From CAXQZM01 sp965229645 (GTDB taxonomy: Bacteria > Pseudomonadota > Alphaproteobacteria > UBA7985): a DNA stretch of 64,000 nt. Positions within the stretch are counted from its first letter, which is position 1; each line of letters begins with the position of its first letter. Both the position numbers and the translations under genes were made by a program. The notes under the pieces were generated by a model. It did no database searches, was not told the DNA's origin, and was given only the letters and a program-made list of their open reading frames with translations. Positions 52,880-61,739 of the stretch are shown here, piece by piece. The DNA lies in the NCBI GenBank assembly GCA_965229645.1, contig OZ245893.1, positions 1,736,001-1,800,000 of the forward strand, read 5' to 3'.

Positions 52880-53010
52880 GGCGTGGCTCGGTCCTGGCTG
52901 TTGTTTCTGTTGCTAAACACTTGATCCTACAGCTTTTTCCGCGTCACGCCATACAAGTCAACAGATTAGTCATGAGTGTGCTGATGCAAATGTAATTCGG
53001 AAATAGAAAG

Positions 53011-54453
53011 ATGATTAAAAATTTTAAAAACGCGGTCAGAAACAACCCAATAGTTTTCTCAGCAGATTGTTATTCAATTTTCATGATTTTGTTGGCCTGG
53101 CTCCAATTTTCCATGTTTGGATCTCTGGGGTCAAAAATTGAGCAAGTTACGGAGTTGCACAACTCAAATATCAATATCGGAAATTTTCTACTTGGGTTCT
53201 ATTCCCACTTTACCTTTTACCCCCTAATATATTTGCCCATATGTTTAATTTTATCGTCTTTTCTATTGCAAGCTATTGTTAAGGCGTGGCCTAAAATTGC
53301 TTGGCGTCGTCGCATTGCGATGGGTTTTGTTTTAAGCTTCTTTCTTTTTTGCTTTGCTTTAATAATTCTTAACAATCCTAGTAATTTTGGTTTTTTTGAA
53401 ATTAGACCGCTGACCCTAAACGAAGACGAAGTCCAGAGAGAAAATTACAAGAAAAGCAATTACGATGTGCAATTTATAGAATATCTGGATTATATTCATG
53501 ATAGTGGACTTGACGATCAACTTTTGGAAAATTCGAATTATAAAGAATGCCATACCTATTTGAGTATCAACGAACAATCTTCTAAATCCAATGCCCTAAA
53601 AGAAATGACAATAACAAGCCTAATTGAGAATCTTACCATTTTGGGAGGCACGGCGCAAGTATTTAGACTCTTAAAAAACGAAGCCAACAATGATCCTCAA
53701 GATCAAAATGCGGAGTTAGCCAGAGTTAAACGTGATGCATTTAGTAAACTCAATTCTGTCAGCGGAGAAATGCTCGAAAAATGTTTAGTTTTATTTCGAT
53801 CCATCCATCGTTCCGATGTAACCTCTTGGTCCAATTTTTTGGTCTATTTTGAAGCTTTGGCAATGATAATATGCTTAAGTTCTCTCGTTCTTACGGCCTC
53901 TGTAGTCAAGGAAATTACCTCATACGGGAAACCGCCAAAAATTTCTAACAAAAGAGAGGAGAAAACAAACCGAAATTTCCAAGGACTTTCATATAAAAAT
54001 GTTCGGTACATTGCCATTTTTGCGACCCTAATGGCAAGTCTTTGGATAGTTTCATACATATTTTACAATTCAACTACAAATTGGCTTTTTGGTAGAGTTT
54101 TTTCAGAAAATCACTCTGGAGAAGGAATAAATATCGGTGAAATTCTCACTTTCTATTTCAACTTCATTGGATTGTCATTTATTTTCGCCGCTTGTGCCTC
54201 CATCTTATTTTGGCGGAAAGACAACCAGTTTCGTTGGTTACAAACCTTAGCTAGTGCCGTGGCGGCTGCGGTGCCTTTTCTATTTAGCTTTTTGAGTATT
54301 GATCGCATGGGTTTAGCGCGCTATTGGGATGAGTTTTTTGGAGCGCAGTCTGATTTAAAGACTATTTTTTATATTACTTTTGGTTTTTTTGCTTTGATGA
54401 TTTTTGCTTGGTTAATTGCTACGGGCGGAGACGATGAAGAGCAAAGAAATTAA
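53011..54453 (+). CDS. AT-rich orphan membrane protein, 480 aa
   Basis: The protein has about seven hydrophobic segments: near residues 20-40, 58-85, 100-120, then after a long soluble stretch (about 125-275) with EDEVQRENYKKSNYDVQFIE and ELARVKRDAFSKLNSVSGEM, again at about 280-300, 330-355, 370-395, 405-430 and a last one at LKTIFYITFGFFALMIFAWL. No family motif is recognised. The gene is strikingly AT-rich with AAA/ATT-type codon use, unlike the metabolic genes, and is bracketed by IS fragments, so it was probably acquired. The frame is long and uninterrupted among decayed neighbours, suggesting recent arrival or selection. A membrane effector of a defence module is one possibility, but nothing adjacent supports it. 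Confidence 0.75.
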   Translation: MIKNFKNAVRNNPIVFSADCYSIFMILLAWLQFSMFGSLGSKIEQVTELHNSNINIGNFLLGFYSHFTFYPLIYLPICLILSSFLLQAIVKAWPKIAWRRRIAMGFVLSFFLFCFALIILNNPSNFGFFEIRPLTLNEDEVQRENYKKSNYDVQFIEYLDYIHDSGLDDQLLENSNYKECHTYLSINEQSSKSNALKEMTITSLIENLTILGGTAQVFRLLKNEANNDPQDQNAELARVKRDAFSKLNSVSGEMLEKCLVLFRSIHRSDVTSWSNFLVYFEALAMIICLSSLVLTASVVKEITSYGKPPKISNKREEKTNRNFQGLSYKNVRYIAIFATLMASLWIVSYIFYNSTTNWLFGRVFSENHSGEGINIGEILTFYFNFIGLSFIFAACASILFWRKDNQFRWLQTLASAVAAAVPFLFSFLSIDRMGLARYWDEFFGAQSDLKTIFYITFGFFALMIFAWLIATGGDDEEQRN

Positions 54454-54469
54454 TCAGATAAATACGATT

Positions 54470-54722
54470 ATACCAGCGGTGACAATACATAACAGTAGTT
54501 CCAACGGAAAGATAAGCTGACCGTCCAGCGCCCAAGCACCGAACCCGAGTATAGCCCCCCACCCGACGTCATCCAGCGCGAAGCGAAGTCGCAGGATCCA
54601 GCACCGATGAGTGGCAGGAAGTACAGACAGCGCGAACCTTATACTGTGCCAAACGACGCCCGACAGGTACGCCTCCAGGCGGAGGGGTGAACAAACGGGT
54701 CATTTAATTTTTCCGCTGGTAT
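54470..54722. repeat. 250-bp segment bounded by ATACCAGCGG inverted repeats
   Basis: ATACCAGCGG at 54470-54479 and CCGCTGGTAT at 54713-54722 are perfect inverted repeats, the same sequence that begins the multi-hairpin repeats R1-R3. The interior has a CGTCATCCAGCGCGAAGCGA stretch resembling other short genomic repeats and no gene. Confidence 0.6.
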
Positions 54723-54723
54723 G

Positions 54724-55133
54724 AGCCATGGTTGGGGATCGACTTGGTTGAGCTTGGCGGTTCCTATGAAGGTATAGGCGATAGCCATAGCCTTGCCGCC
54801 ACCTTCTGATCCTACGAACGTCCAGTTCTTGCGCCCCAAAGCGACGGGTTTGACGGCGCGTTCAGCGGTGTTGTTGTCGATCTCCAAGAAGCCGTTGTCG
54901 AGATAGGGCCGCGCCTTCTTCATACGATCAAGGGCATAGCGGATGGCCCCAGCAAGTGTTGATTTGCCAGAGAGTTTGGGGAGTTGATCGTGGAGCCAGC
55001 GTTCGAGGTCGTCGAAGACGGGTTTGGCCTCTGCCTGACGCAGGGCAACCCTTTCGGCTGGGGCCATCCCACACGCCTTGTCCTCTACAGCATAGAGCAG
55101 CGCGATACGAGCGATGGCCTCCTGGGAACCCAT
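54724..55133 (-). pseudogene. IS66 TnpC C-terminal fragment
   Basis: AIARIALLYAVEDKACGMAP, LERWLHDQLPKLSGKSTLAG, RPYLDNGFLEIDNNTAERAV and PVALGRKNWTFVGSEGGGKA are the C-terminal catalytic part of IS66 TnpC. The sequence loses similarity after KLNQVDPQPW. The 280 bp up to the next gene hold no other gene; an AAGTGCGATTCCCCTTA at about 55211 resembles an ISAs1 end. Confidence 0.8.
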
Positions 55134-55412
55134 TCGCTCAAATCACGCAAAATATGGATAGAATCCAGCTGCTTGTTCTTCAAATGCACTCTCTGTGTGG
55201 CGGATTTTTTAAGTGCGATTCCCCTTATTGCCCTGGTAAGGTCAGCGATTCTCCTTGATGATACCTTAAAACTCCCGTATCGTCTGCTCAGTTGCAATCT
55301 TCAGACGATTTCAACTTAATTTCAAGCATTTGGCGACGCCCGCAAGGGACCTGTCATGCCAGGGTTGTAAGCGCCAAGTCGGTACCGACCCAACCACGAC
55401 GAGGAGCAACAT

Positions 55413-56882
55413 ATGAAATCCTTACTCACCTCCAGCGCGGCGCTCTTGATGGCGACCTCGGCCCATGGCCAAAAGACCGATGTTACGGTCGGCTTGCAGC
55501 TTGAGCCGCCGCATCTTGACCCGACCTCCGCGGCGGCGGGGGCCATTGATCAGGTGGTCTATTCGAACGTCTTTGAAGGTCTTACGCGTTTTGGCGCCGA
55601 CGGGGCTGTGCTCCCTGGGTTGGCGGAAAACTGGGACATTTCCGAGGACGGGACCGTCTATACCTTCACGCTGCGCAGCGGCGTCTCCTTCCACGATGGT
55701 ACGTCTTTTGAGGCGACCGATGTTGTCTTTTCCTTGGATCGGGCGCGCGCCGAGGACTCGACCAACGCCCAAAAGGCTCTGTTCGACGGCATCGAGACCG
55801 TCGAAGCGATTGACGACACCACCGTTAAAATCACCCTGTCTGCGCCCCAGGGGCATTTCTTGTTCAATATGGCCTGGGGCGATGCTGTGATCGTGGCGCC
55901 AGAAAGCATCGACGACATCAAGAACAACCCGATTGGCACGGGAGCCTTTACCTTTGCCCAATGGCGTCAAGGCGACAGTATCACGCTGACCCGCAACGAT
56001 GCTTACTGGGGCACGCCCGCCGCTCTTGAGACGGCTACGTTCAAGTTCATTTCTGAACCGACCGCCGCCTTTGCCGCCATGATGGCCGAGGACGTGGATG
56101 CCTTCTATAGCTATCCAGCCCCCGAAAATTTGGCGCAGTTCGAGGCAGATCCGCGCTTCTCAGTGCTGGCGGGCAATACGGAAGGCGAGACGATCCTGGC
56201 CATCAACAACAAATTGGAACCGTTTGACGACGTGCGGGTCCGCAAGGCCGTGTCCATGGCCATCGACCGTCAGGCCCTGATCGACGGCGCCATGTTTGGC
56301 TACGGCACGCCGATTGGCACGCACTTTGCCCCGCACCATCCGGACTATGTGGACCTACGGGCCAACGCCCCCTTCGACCCAGCCGCCGCCAGGGCGCTGC
56401 TGGCCGAAGCTGGCTATCCCGACGGGTTCGCAACAACGCTAAAACTGCCCCCACCCTCCTACGCGCGGCGTGGCGGCGAGATCATCGCTGCTCAACTTCG
56501 TGAGATTGGGATCGAAACCGAAATTTCCAATGTCGAATGGGCGCAGTGGTTGGAGCAAGCGTTCCGCGGCTACGACTACGGTTTGACAATCGTCAGCCAC
56601 ACAGAACCCATGGACATCGGCATCTATGCGCGCCCTGAATACTACTTTCAATACAACAATCCCGAGTTTCAAGCGCTAATCGAGACCTTGAACGTCGAAG
56701 CTGACCCAGCGACGCGCTCGGATCTGTTAAAACAAGCGCAGACGATCATCTCGGAGGACTATGTGAACGGCTATCTTTTCCAGTTGGCCCTCACATCGGT
56801 CGTAAACGCCAAGTTACGCGGCATTTGGAAAGATGCCCCAACGCAGGCCGTTGATCTGACGGCGGTGTCCTGGTCAGACTAA
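55413..56882 (+). CDS. ABC transporter substrate-binding protein, peptide/nickel (DppA/OppA) family
   Basis: This 489-residue SBP_bac_5 protein has a signal peptide (MKSLLTSSAALLMATSAHGQ), LDPTSAAAGAIDQVVYSNVF, EGLTRFGADGAVLPGLAENW, TYTFTLRSGVSFHDGTSFEA-like sequence, NNPIGTGAFTFAQWRQGDSI and VRKAVSMAIDRQALIDGAMF. The start has GAGGAGCAAC upstream. It captures a peptide-like or polar solute in the periplasm. It opens an operon with two permeases, a fused ATPase, a peptidase and two dehydrogenases, though a repeat separates it from the first permease. Confidence 0.93.
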   Translation: MKSLLTSSAALLMATSAHGQKTDVTVGLQLEPPHLDPTSAAAGAIDQVVYSNVFEGLTRFGADGAVLPGLAENWDISEDGTVYTFTLRSGVSFHDGTSFEATDVVFSLDRARAEDSTNAQKALFDGIETVEAIDDTTVKITLSAPQGHFLFNMAWGDAVIVAPESIDDIKNNPIGTGAFTFAQWRQGDSITLTRNDAYWGTPAALETATFKFISEPTAAFAAMMAEDVDAFYSYPAPENLAQFEADPRFSVLAGNTEGETILAINNKLEPFDDVRVRKAVSMAIDRQALIDGAMFGYGTPIGTHFAPHHPDYVDLRANAPFDPAAARALLAEAGYPDGFATTLKLPPPSYARRGGEIIAAQLREIGIETEISNVEWAQWLEQAFRGYDYGLTIVSHTEPMDIGIYARPEYYFQYNNPEFQALIETLNVEADPATRSDLLKQAQTIISEDYVNGYLFQLALTSVVNAKLRGIWKDAPTQAVDLTAVSWSD

Positions 56883-56900
56883 CTCTGGTCCCGAAGGATT

Positions 56901-57067
56901 GTCTTATTTATGTCTCACGGCAGAAACGCTTCGCGTTTCGCCTCCGACGGGGCCTTCGCTTATACCCCGAGGCGCGTGTCCGCTATTCTCGGGGCCGCTA
57001 CGGGGGCCGCAGTCGCGGCCCTTATACCAGCGAACATAAGGCTCATTTTGGGTCGCCGCTGGCATTA
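56901..57067 (-). repeat. Multi-hairpin repeat R2
   Basis: In reverse orientation to R1 and R3: TGTCTCACGGCAGAAACGCT, CGCTTATACCCCGAGGCGC, GGGGGCCGCAGTCGCGGCCC, CTTATACCAGCG and a final CGCTGG. It fills most of the 259 bp between the binding-protein and first permease genes and, as RNA, would fold into four successive stems. Confidence 0.8.
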
Positions 57068-57141
57068 AAGGCCCTGCGCGCGTGTCTTGAATCGGTTGCA
57101 TGCTTCACCAGCATTTGGGTCAGCGTGACTCTGGGTCCTAA

Positions 57142-58089
57142 ATGCTGAGCTATGCGACCAAAAGGCTGGGGTCGCTCTGCCTCTCGCTCCTGGTGGCGAG
57201 TTTGGTGATCTTTGCTTGCATCGAAATTGTGCCGGGGGATCCAGCCAGCTTTATGCTCGGCATCAACGCGCGACCCGACACGGTTGAGGCCCTGCGCGCG
57301 GAGTTGGGGCTGAACCAGTCCCTAGGCCAGCGCTATTTCAGTTGGGTCGGGGGGCTCTTGGTTGGCGATATGGGCACGTCCTATACCTATCGATCGCCCG
57401 TGTCGGAAATCGTCGCAGATCGGCTGCAGGTGTCGCTGCCTTTAGCGCTTTATGCGCTGACTGTAACGGTTTTGGTGGCCTTTCCCGTAGGGGTTTTGGC
57501 GGCGGCGCGTCGGGGGTCGGCCACCGACGTAACTGTGATGGGGGCGACGCAACTGGGCATCGCGATCCCGAACTTCTGGTTTGCGCTCCTGATGGTGATC
57601 CTGTTTGCGATTAACCTGCGCTGGTTTTCTGCCGGCGGTTTTCCAGGTTGGGACGCGGGATTTTTTGCGGCCATGAAGGCACTTACCTTGCCCGCGGTTG
57701 CCTTGGCGTTGCCGCAAGCCTCCATCTTGGCGCGGGTGATGCGGTCGTCCCTCTTAGACACACTGGCTGAGGACTATGTGCGCACGTCCCGCGCCAAGGG
57801 GCTAACCCGTCGTCAAGTCATGTGGCGCCATGCCTTGCGCAATGCCCTGATCCCTGTCTTGACGATTCTCGGGTTGCAGTTTTCCTTCTTGCTCGCGGGG
57901 GCCATCATCATCGAAAATGTGTTCTTCTTGCCTGGCCTCGGACGCCTCGTATTCCAAGCCATTACGCAGCGTGACCTCATCGTGGTCGAGAGCGTTGTGA
58001 TGCTGCTGGTTTTTGCCGTGATTTTGGTCAACTTCCTGGTCGATGTGGCCTATGCCTGGGTCGATCCCCGACTGCGGGTACGGAATTGA
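57142..58089 (+). CDS. ABC transporter permease (DppB family)
   Basis: This 315-residue protein starts MLSYATKRLGSLCLSLLVAS, with a TM1 segment and the N-terminal OppB/DppB signature, then EIVPGDPASFMLG, GLNQSLGQRYFSWVGGLLVG and the EAA-loop region SRAKGLTRRQVMWRHALRNA-like sequence, followed by LLAGAIIIENVFFLPGLGRL. Six membrane segments are visible. Its stop codon lies directly at the start of repeat R3. Confidence 0.93.
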   Translation: MLSYATKRLGSLCLSLLVASLVIFACIEIVPGDPASFMLGINARPDTVEALRAELGLNQSLGQRYFSWVGGLLVGDMGTSYTYRSPVSEIVADRLQVSLPLALYALTVTVLVAFPVGVLAAARRGSATDVTVMGATQLGIAIPNFWFALLMVILFAINLRWFSAGGFPGWDAGFFAAMKALTLPAVALALPQASILARVMRSSLLDTLAEDYVRTSRAKGLTRRQVMWRHALRNALIPVLTILGLQFSFLLAGAIIIENVFFLPGLGRLVFQAITQRDLIVVESVVMLLVFAVILVNFLVDVAYAWVDPRLRVRN

Positions 58090-58283
58090 TACCAGCGACA
58101 ATGATGACTGACTCCTATGTTCGCTGGTATAAGGGCCGCGACTGCGGCCCCCGTAGCGGCCCCGAGAATAGCGCGAAAGCGCCTCGGGGTATAAGCGAAG
58201 GCCCCGTCGGAGGCGAAACGCGAAGCGTTTCTGCCGTGAGACATAAAACGGCCTCAAAAATGTCAATTTTTAGGGCCGTTGGG
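58089..58283 (+). repeat. Multi-hairpin repeat R3 (most complete copy)
   Basis: ATACCAGCG and CGCTGGTAT form the first stem, followed by GGGCCGC/GCGGCCC, CCCCGAG/CTCGGGG, GAAACGC/GCGTTTC, the sequence TTCTGCCGTGAGACATAAAA and a last stem AACGGCC/GGCCGTT. It fills the space between the two permease genes and ends 5 bp before the next start codon. Confidence 0.85.
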
Positions 58284-58288
58284 ACAAA

Positions 58289-59137
58289 ATGAAGGGCTCT
58301 GGCTTGTTCCGCGCTGCGCTTCGCACACCGAATCTCATCATCGGCGTGGCTTTGACGGCGGTCTTTGCCTTTGGGGGCCTTCTTTCGCTCCTATGGACGC
58401 CCCATGACGTCGTGGGGTTGGACATCAGCAACAAGTTGCAACCGATCTCGCGCGTGCACCTATTTGGAACCGATCATTTTGGGCGCGATACCTTGTCCAT
58501 GATTATGGTCGGCGCGCAGACCTCGATCGCCGTGGCCTTCGTTGCGGTAGGAATCGGGATGGGGCTTGGCGTCCCCCTCGGCCTTGCCGCAGGTGCGCGC
58601 CATGGGGGAGGACTCGACGAGTTGATCATGCGGGGCAACGATTTGGTCTTCGCCTTCCCCTCGCTGCTGATCGCTATTTTGATCACCGCGATCTTCGGCC
58701 CCTCCGCCGTCAATGCCATCATCGCCATCGGCATTTTCAACATCCCAGTCTTCGCGCGTCTCAGCCGAGGGGCGTCCTTGCCGCTTTGGCAACGCGATTT
58801 CATCTTGTCCGCCCGCGTTGCTGGCAAGGGACGCGTTCGGATTTCCGCCGAACATGTCCTGCCCAATATGACCAACTTGTTGATTGTGCAGGGCACGATC
58901 CAGTTTTCCCTGGCGATCCTGGCCGAGGCGGGGTTGAGCTACGTCGGACTTGGCGCCCAACCCCCAACGCCGAGCTGGGGTCGGATGCTGGCGGAAAGCC
59001 AGACGCTGATCTATACCGCGCCGCAACTGGCGCTCTTCCCTGGCTTGGCCATCGTGTTGACGGTGCTGGGCCTGAACCTTGCTGGTGACGGCCTGCGCGA
59101 TCTGCTCGATCCCAAAATCCGCAGGGCGCGCGGATGA
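58289..59137 (+). CDS. ABC transporter permease (DppC family)
   Basis: This 282-residue protein has the N-terminal membrane segment LIIGVALTAVFAFGGLLSLL, the DppC signature LFGTDHFGRDTLSMIMVGAQ and TSIAVAFVAVGIGMGLGVPL, the EAA loop with SARVAGKGRVRISAEHVLPN, and LSYVGLGAQPPTPSWGRML. It overlaps the ATPase gene by 4 bases (ATGA). Confidence 0.93.
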   Translation: MKGSGLFRAALRTPNLIIGVALTAVFAFGGLLSLLWTPHDVVGLDISNKLQPISRVHLFGTDHFGRDTLSMIMVGAQTSIAVAFVAVGIGMGLGVPLGLAAGARHGGGLDELIMRGNDLVFAFPSLLIAILITAIFGPSAVNAIIAIGIFNIPVFARLSRGASLPLWQRDFILSARVAGKGRVRISAEHVLPNMTNLLIVQGTIQFSLAILAEAGLSYVGLGAQPPTPSWGRMLAESQTLIYTAPQLALFPGLAIVLTVLGLNLAGDGLRDLLDPKIRRARG

Positions 59138-60705
59138 GCCTGCTGCGCATTCGGGACTTGAGCCTGTCTATTCACGGCACACCTATTTTGGACTCGGTCG
59201 CACTTGACATTGGTCCTGGCGAGGTCTGCGGCGTCATAGGGGAGAGCGGATCGGGCAAATCCCTGACGGCCCTGTCGGTTATGCAGTTGTTGCCGAGGGG
59301 GGCGCAGTCTCACGGGGAGATTGAGCTCGATGGGCTCGACGTTTTGAACGCGGATGAAGCACGGCTCTGCGCCATGCGCGGCAAAACCGTCGGCATGGTG
59401 TTCCAAGAGCCCATGACGGCCTTGAACCCTGTGCAAACCATCGGACACCAGGTCGCGGAGACGATCCGCATCCATGAGCGGACGTCGAAATCCGAAGCCA
59501 TGACCCGCGCAGCGGAGGTTCTGACCCGTTGCGAATTGCCTCAAGATGCGTTCCCGCTGACGCGCTACCCCCATGAACTGTCTGGGGGACAACGCCAGCG
59601 CGTGGTCATTGCCATGGCCATCGCCCTTCGCCCCAAGCTCTTGATCGCGGATGAGCCGACCACGGCGCTCGATGTGACGACCCAGGCCGAGATCCTCGCC
59701 TTGCTCAAACACCTTGTGGACCAAGGCAACATGGGACTCATGCTGATTACCCATGATCTGGCCCTTGTCATGGACCTTGCCCATACCCTTGTCCTTATGA
59801 AAACGGGCCGCGTGGTGGAGCGCGGGCAGGCCAAGACGCTGGCACGGACGCGCCAGCATCCCTATACCAAAGCGCTCTTTGCTGCATCCGCCCATCAACC
59901 CGACCGCAGGCCAGCGCAGGATGGCGGGGTGTTGCTGTCCGTCGAAGGCGTCGTTCGCGACTATCCGCTGAAACGCACCTCCCTATTCGGCAAACCGAGC
60001 GCGTTTCGGGCCGTCAACGACGTGAGTTTCGAGATTCGACGCGGCGAGTGCCTGGGACTCGTCGGCGAGAGCGGCTGCGGGAAGTCCACATTGACCCGCG
60101 CCATTCTGGGGCTGGACGCGGTGCAAGGCGGCGAAATCCTGATCGACGGCGACAATGTCCATCGTGCAGCAGATGCGCGGCGTAAGATGCAGGTCGTGTT
60201 CCAAGACCCCTACGGGTCCTTCAACCCGCGCCACAAGGTGGCGCGGCTGATTGCCGAGCCCTTCTACCGCCTAGGCCGCGGCGCAAGGCCCGATGAGATT
60301 GCCGACGCGCTCCTATCGGTCGGTCTGTCCCCATCGGATCAAGACAAGTACATCCACGAGTTTTCTGGCGGTCAGCGGCAAAGAATCGCCATCGCCCGCG
60401 CCTTGATCGTCAAGCCCGAACTGATCATCCTGGACGAGGCCGTATCGGCGCTCGATGTCTCGGTTCGCGCGCAGATCCTCGACCTGCTGGCGAAACTGTC
60501 AACCGACCTGGGTCTCACCTATTTGTTCATCACCCACGATCTGACCGTGGTGAAAGCCATGGCAGACCGCGTGATGGTCATGCGCGCGGGACGGATCGTT
60601 GAAAAAGGCGTGACGTCGGCAGTTTTTGCCGCGCCCCAGCACCCCTATACGCGCGCGCTTCTCGCCGCTGCGCCGCAACTCCCAGCGCTGGGAGAAGACC
60701 TGTGA
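59134..60705 (+). CDS. ABC transporter ATP-binding protein, two fused ATPase domains (DppD-DppF)
   Basis: This 523-residue protein contains two full ABC domains. The first has Walker A GESGSGKS (about residues 37-44), signature LSGGQRQRVVIAMAIAL and Walker B LLIADEPTTALD. The second has Walker A GESGCGKSTLTRAILGLD, signature FSGGQRQRIAIARALIV and Walker B IILDEAVSALDVS, where alanine replaces the usual proline-threonine after Glu. Both end with the AxxHPYT motif (RQHPYTKALF, PQHPYTRALL) of oligopeptide transporters. It powers import through the two permeases and is overlapped by the peptidase gene. Confidence 0.94.
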   Translation: MSLLRIRDLSLSIHGTPILDSVALDIGPGEVCGVIGESGSGKSLTALSVMQLLPRGAQSHGEIELDGLDVLNADEARLCAMRGKTVGMVFQEPMTALNPVQTIGHQVAETIRIHERTSKSEAMTRAAEVLTRCELPQDAFPLTRYPHELSGGQRQRVVIAMAIALRPKLLIADEPTTALDVTTQAEILALLKHLVDQGNMGLMLITHDLALVMDLAHTLVLMKTGRVVERGQAKTLARTRQHPYTKALFAASAHQPDRRPAQDGGVLLSVEGVVRDYPLKRTSLFGKPSAFRAVNDVSFEIRRGECLGLVGESGCGKSTLTRAILGLDAVQGGEILIDGDNVHRAADARRKMQVVFQDPYGSFNPRHKVARLIAEPFYRLGRGARPDEIADALLSVGLSPSDQDKYIHEFSGGQRQRIAIARALIVKPELIILDEAVSALDVSVRAQILDLLAKLSTDLGLTYLFITHDLTVVKAMADRVMVMRAGRIVEKGVTSAVFAAPQHPYTRALLAAAPQLPALGEDL

Positions 60706-61739
60706 TACCTGGCGCAACGAACCTTTTGACCGACGTCGAGGGCCTCAAGGTCGGCAACGCCCAGGACCAGGCCCTCAAGTCGGGGGTGACGGTCGTGACC
60801 GCAGACGCGCCTTTTGTGGCCAGCGTTCATGTCATGGGCGGCGCGCCTGGAACGCGAGACACCGACCTGCTGGCCCCCGACAAAACGGTCAACGGCGTCG
60901 ATGCCTTGGTGCTGTCTGGGGGGTCGGCCTTCGGATTGGCGGCGTGCGATGGGGTCTTGGACGGCTTACGCGACGCGAAGCGAGGCTTTCCCGTGGGGCC
61001 AGTGAAGGTCCCGATTGTGCCAGGCGCCATTTTGTTCGATCTGGTCAACGGCGGCGACAAAGAATGGACGGCAAATCCCTACCCCGCCCTTGGGCGCGCC
61101 GCCCTGGCTGCTGCAGGTGCCGCGTTCGCACTTGGGTCGGTCGGCGCAGGAACCGGCGCTCTGGAATCGACCGTCAAAGGCGGGTTGGGATCCGCCTCCT
61201 TGACGTTGGACACGGGCGTAACCGTGGCGGCCCTGATGGCGGTGAATCCCGTTGGCAGCGTGACCACACCCGGCGGGGCGCATTTCTGGGCGGCACCCTA
61301 CGAAGTGGGGGACGAATTTGGCGGCAAGGGTCCCGACCCACGCGGCAATCTGATCCTGCCAACCGAGAGCCAAAAGATGGCGATCATGGGCGCAGCGGGT
61401 CAGGATCACACCAACACCACGATTGGGGTTGTGGCCACCGATGCCGCCCTCACCAAAGCCCAATGCCAGCGTCTTGCCGTCGCTGCCCACGATGGGATCG
61501 CCCGCGCGATTCAGCCTGCGCACTCGCCGTTTGACGGAGACTTGGTGTTTTCTGCCGCCACAGGCACAAAAGCGCATGTCGATGATGCGGTCCTGTTGGG
61601 TCTCTGCCACGCGGTGGCGGTATGCGTCGCCCGCGCCATTGCGCGCGGAGTTTTTGAAGCCAGCGCGCATCCAGGTGACGTCTTGCCCACCTGGACCGCC
61701 CACACCTCCAACACCCACAAGAACGGGGGCCCTGCATGA
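60702..61739 (+). CDS. P1-family peptidase (DmpA/beta-aminopeptidase-like)
   Basis: This 345-residue N-terminal-nucleophile hydrolase has ATNLLTDVEGLKVGNAQD at the start, DALVLSGGSAFGLAACDGVL, VPIVPGAILFDL and the self-cleavage site in DHTNTTIGVVATDAAL (Thr239 or Thr240 as nucleophile). The family removes N-terminal residues from peptides or amides, including D- and beta-amino acid peptides. The start GTG overlaps the transporter ATPase stop (GTGA), and the stop overlaps the dehydrogenase start (ATGA). It probably cleaves the imported compound in the cytoplasm. Confidence 0.9.
   Translation: MIPGATNLLTDVEGLKVGNAQDQALKSGVTVVTADAPFVASVHVMGGAPGTRDTDLLAPDKTVNGVDALVLSGGSAFGLAACDGVLDGLRDAKRGFPVGPVKVPIVPGAILFDLVNGGDKEWTANPYPALGRAALAAAGAAFALGSVGAGTGALESTVKGGLGSASLTLDTGVTVAALMAVNPVGSVTTPGGAHFWAAPYEVGDEFGGKGPDPRGNLILPTESQKMAIMGAAGQDHTNTTIGVVATDAALTKAQCQRLAVAAHDGIARAIQPAHSPFDGDLVFSAATGTKAHVDDAVLLGLCHAVAVCVARAIARGVFEASAHPGDVLPTWTAHTSNTHKNGGPA

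Noticed and set aside
55205..55230. AAGTGCGATTCCCCTTA resembling an ISAs1 end
   Set aside because: Only about 16 bases match, there is no transposase beside it, and no partner end was found.
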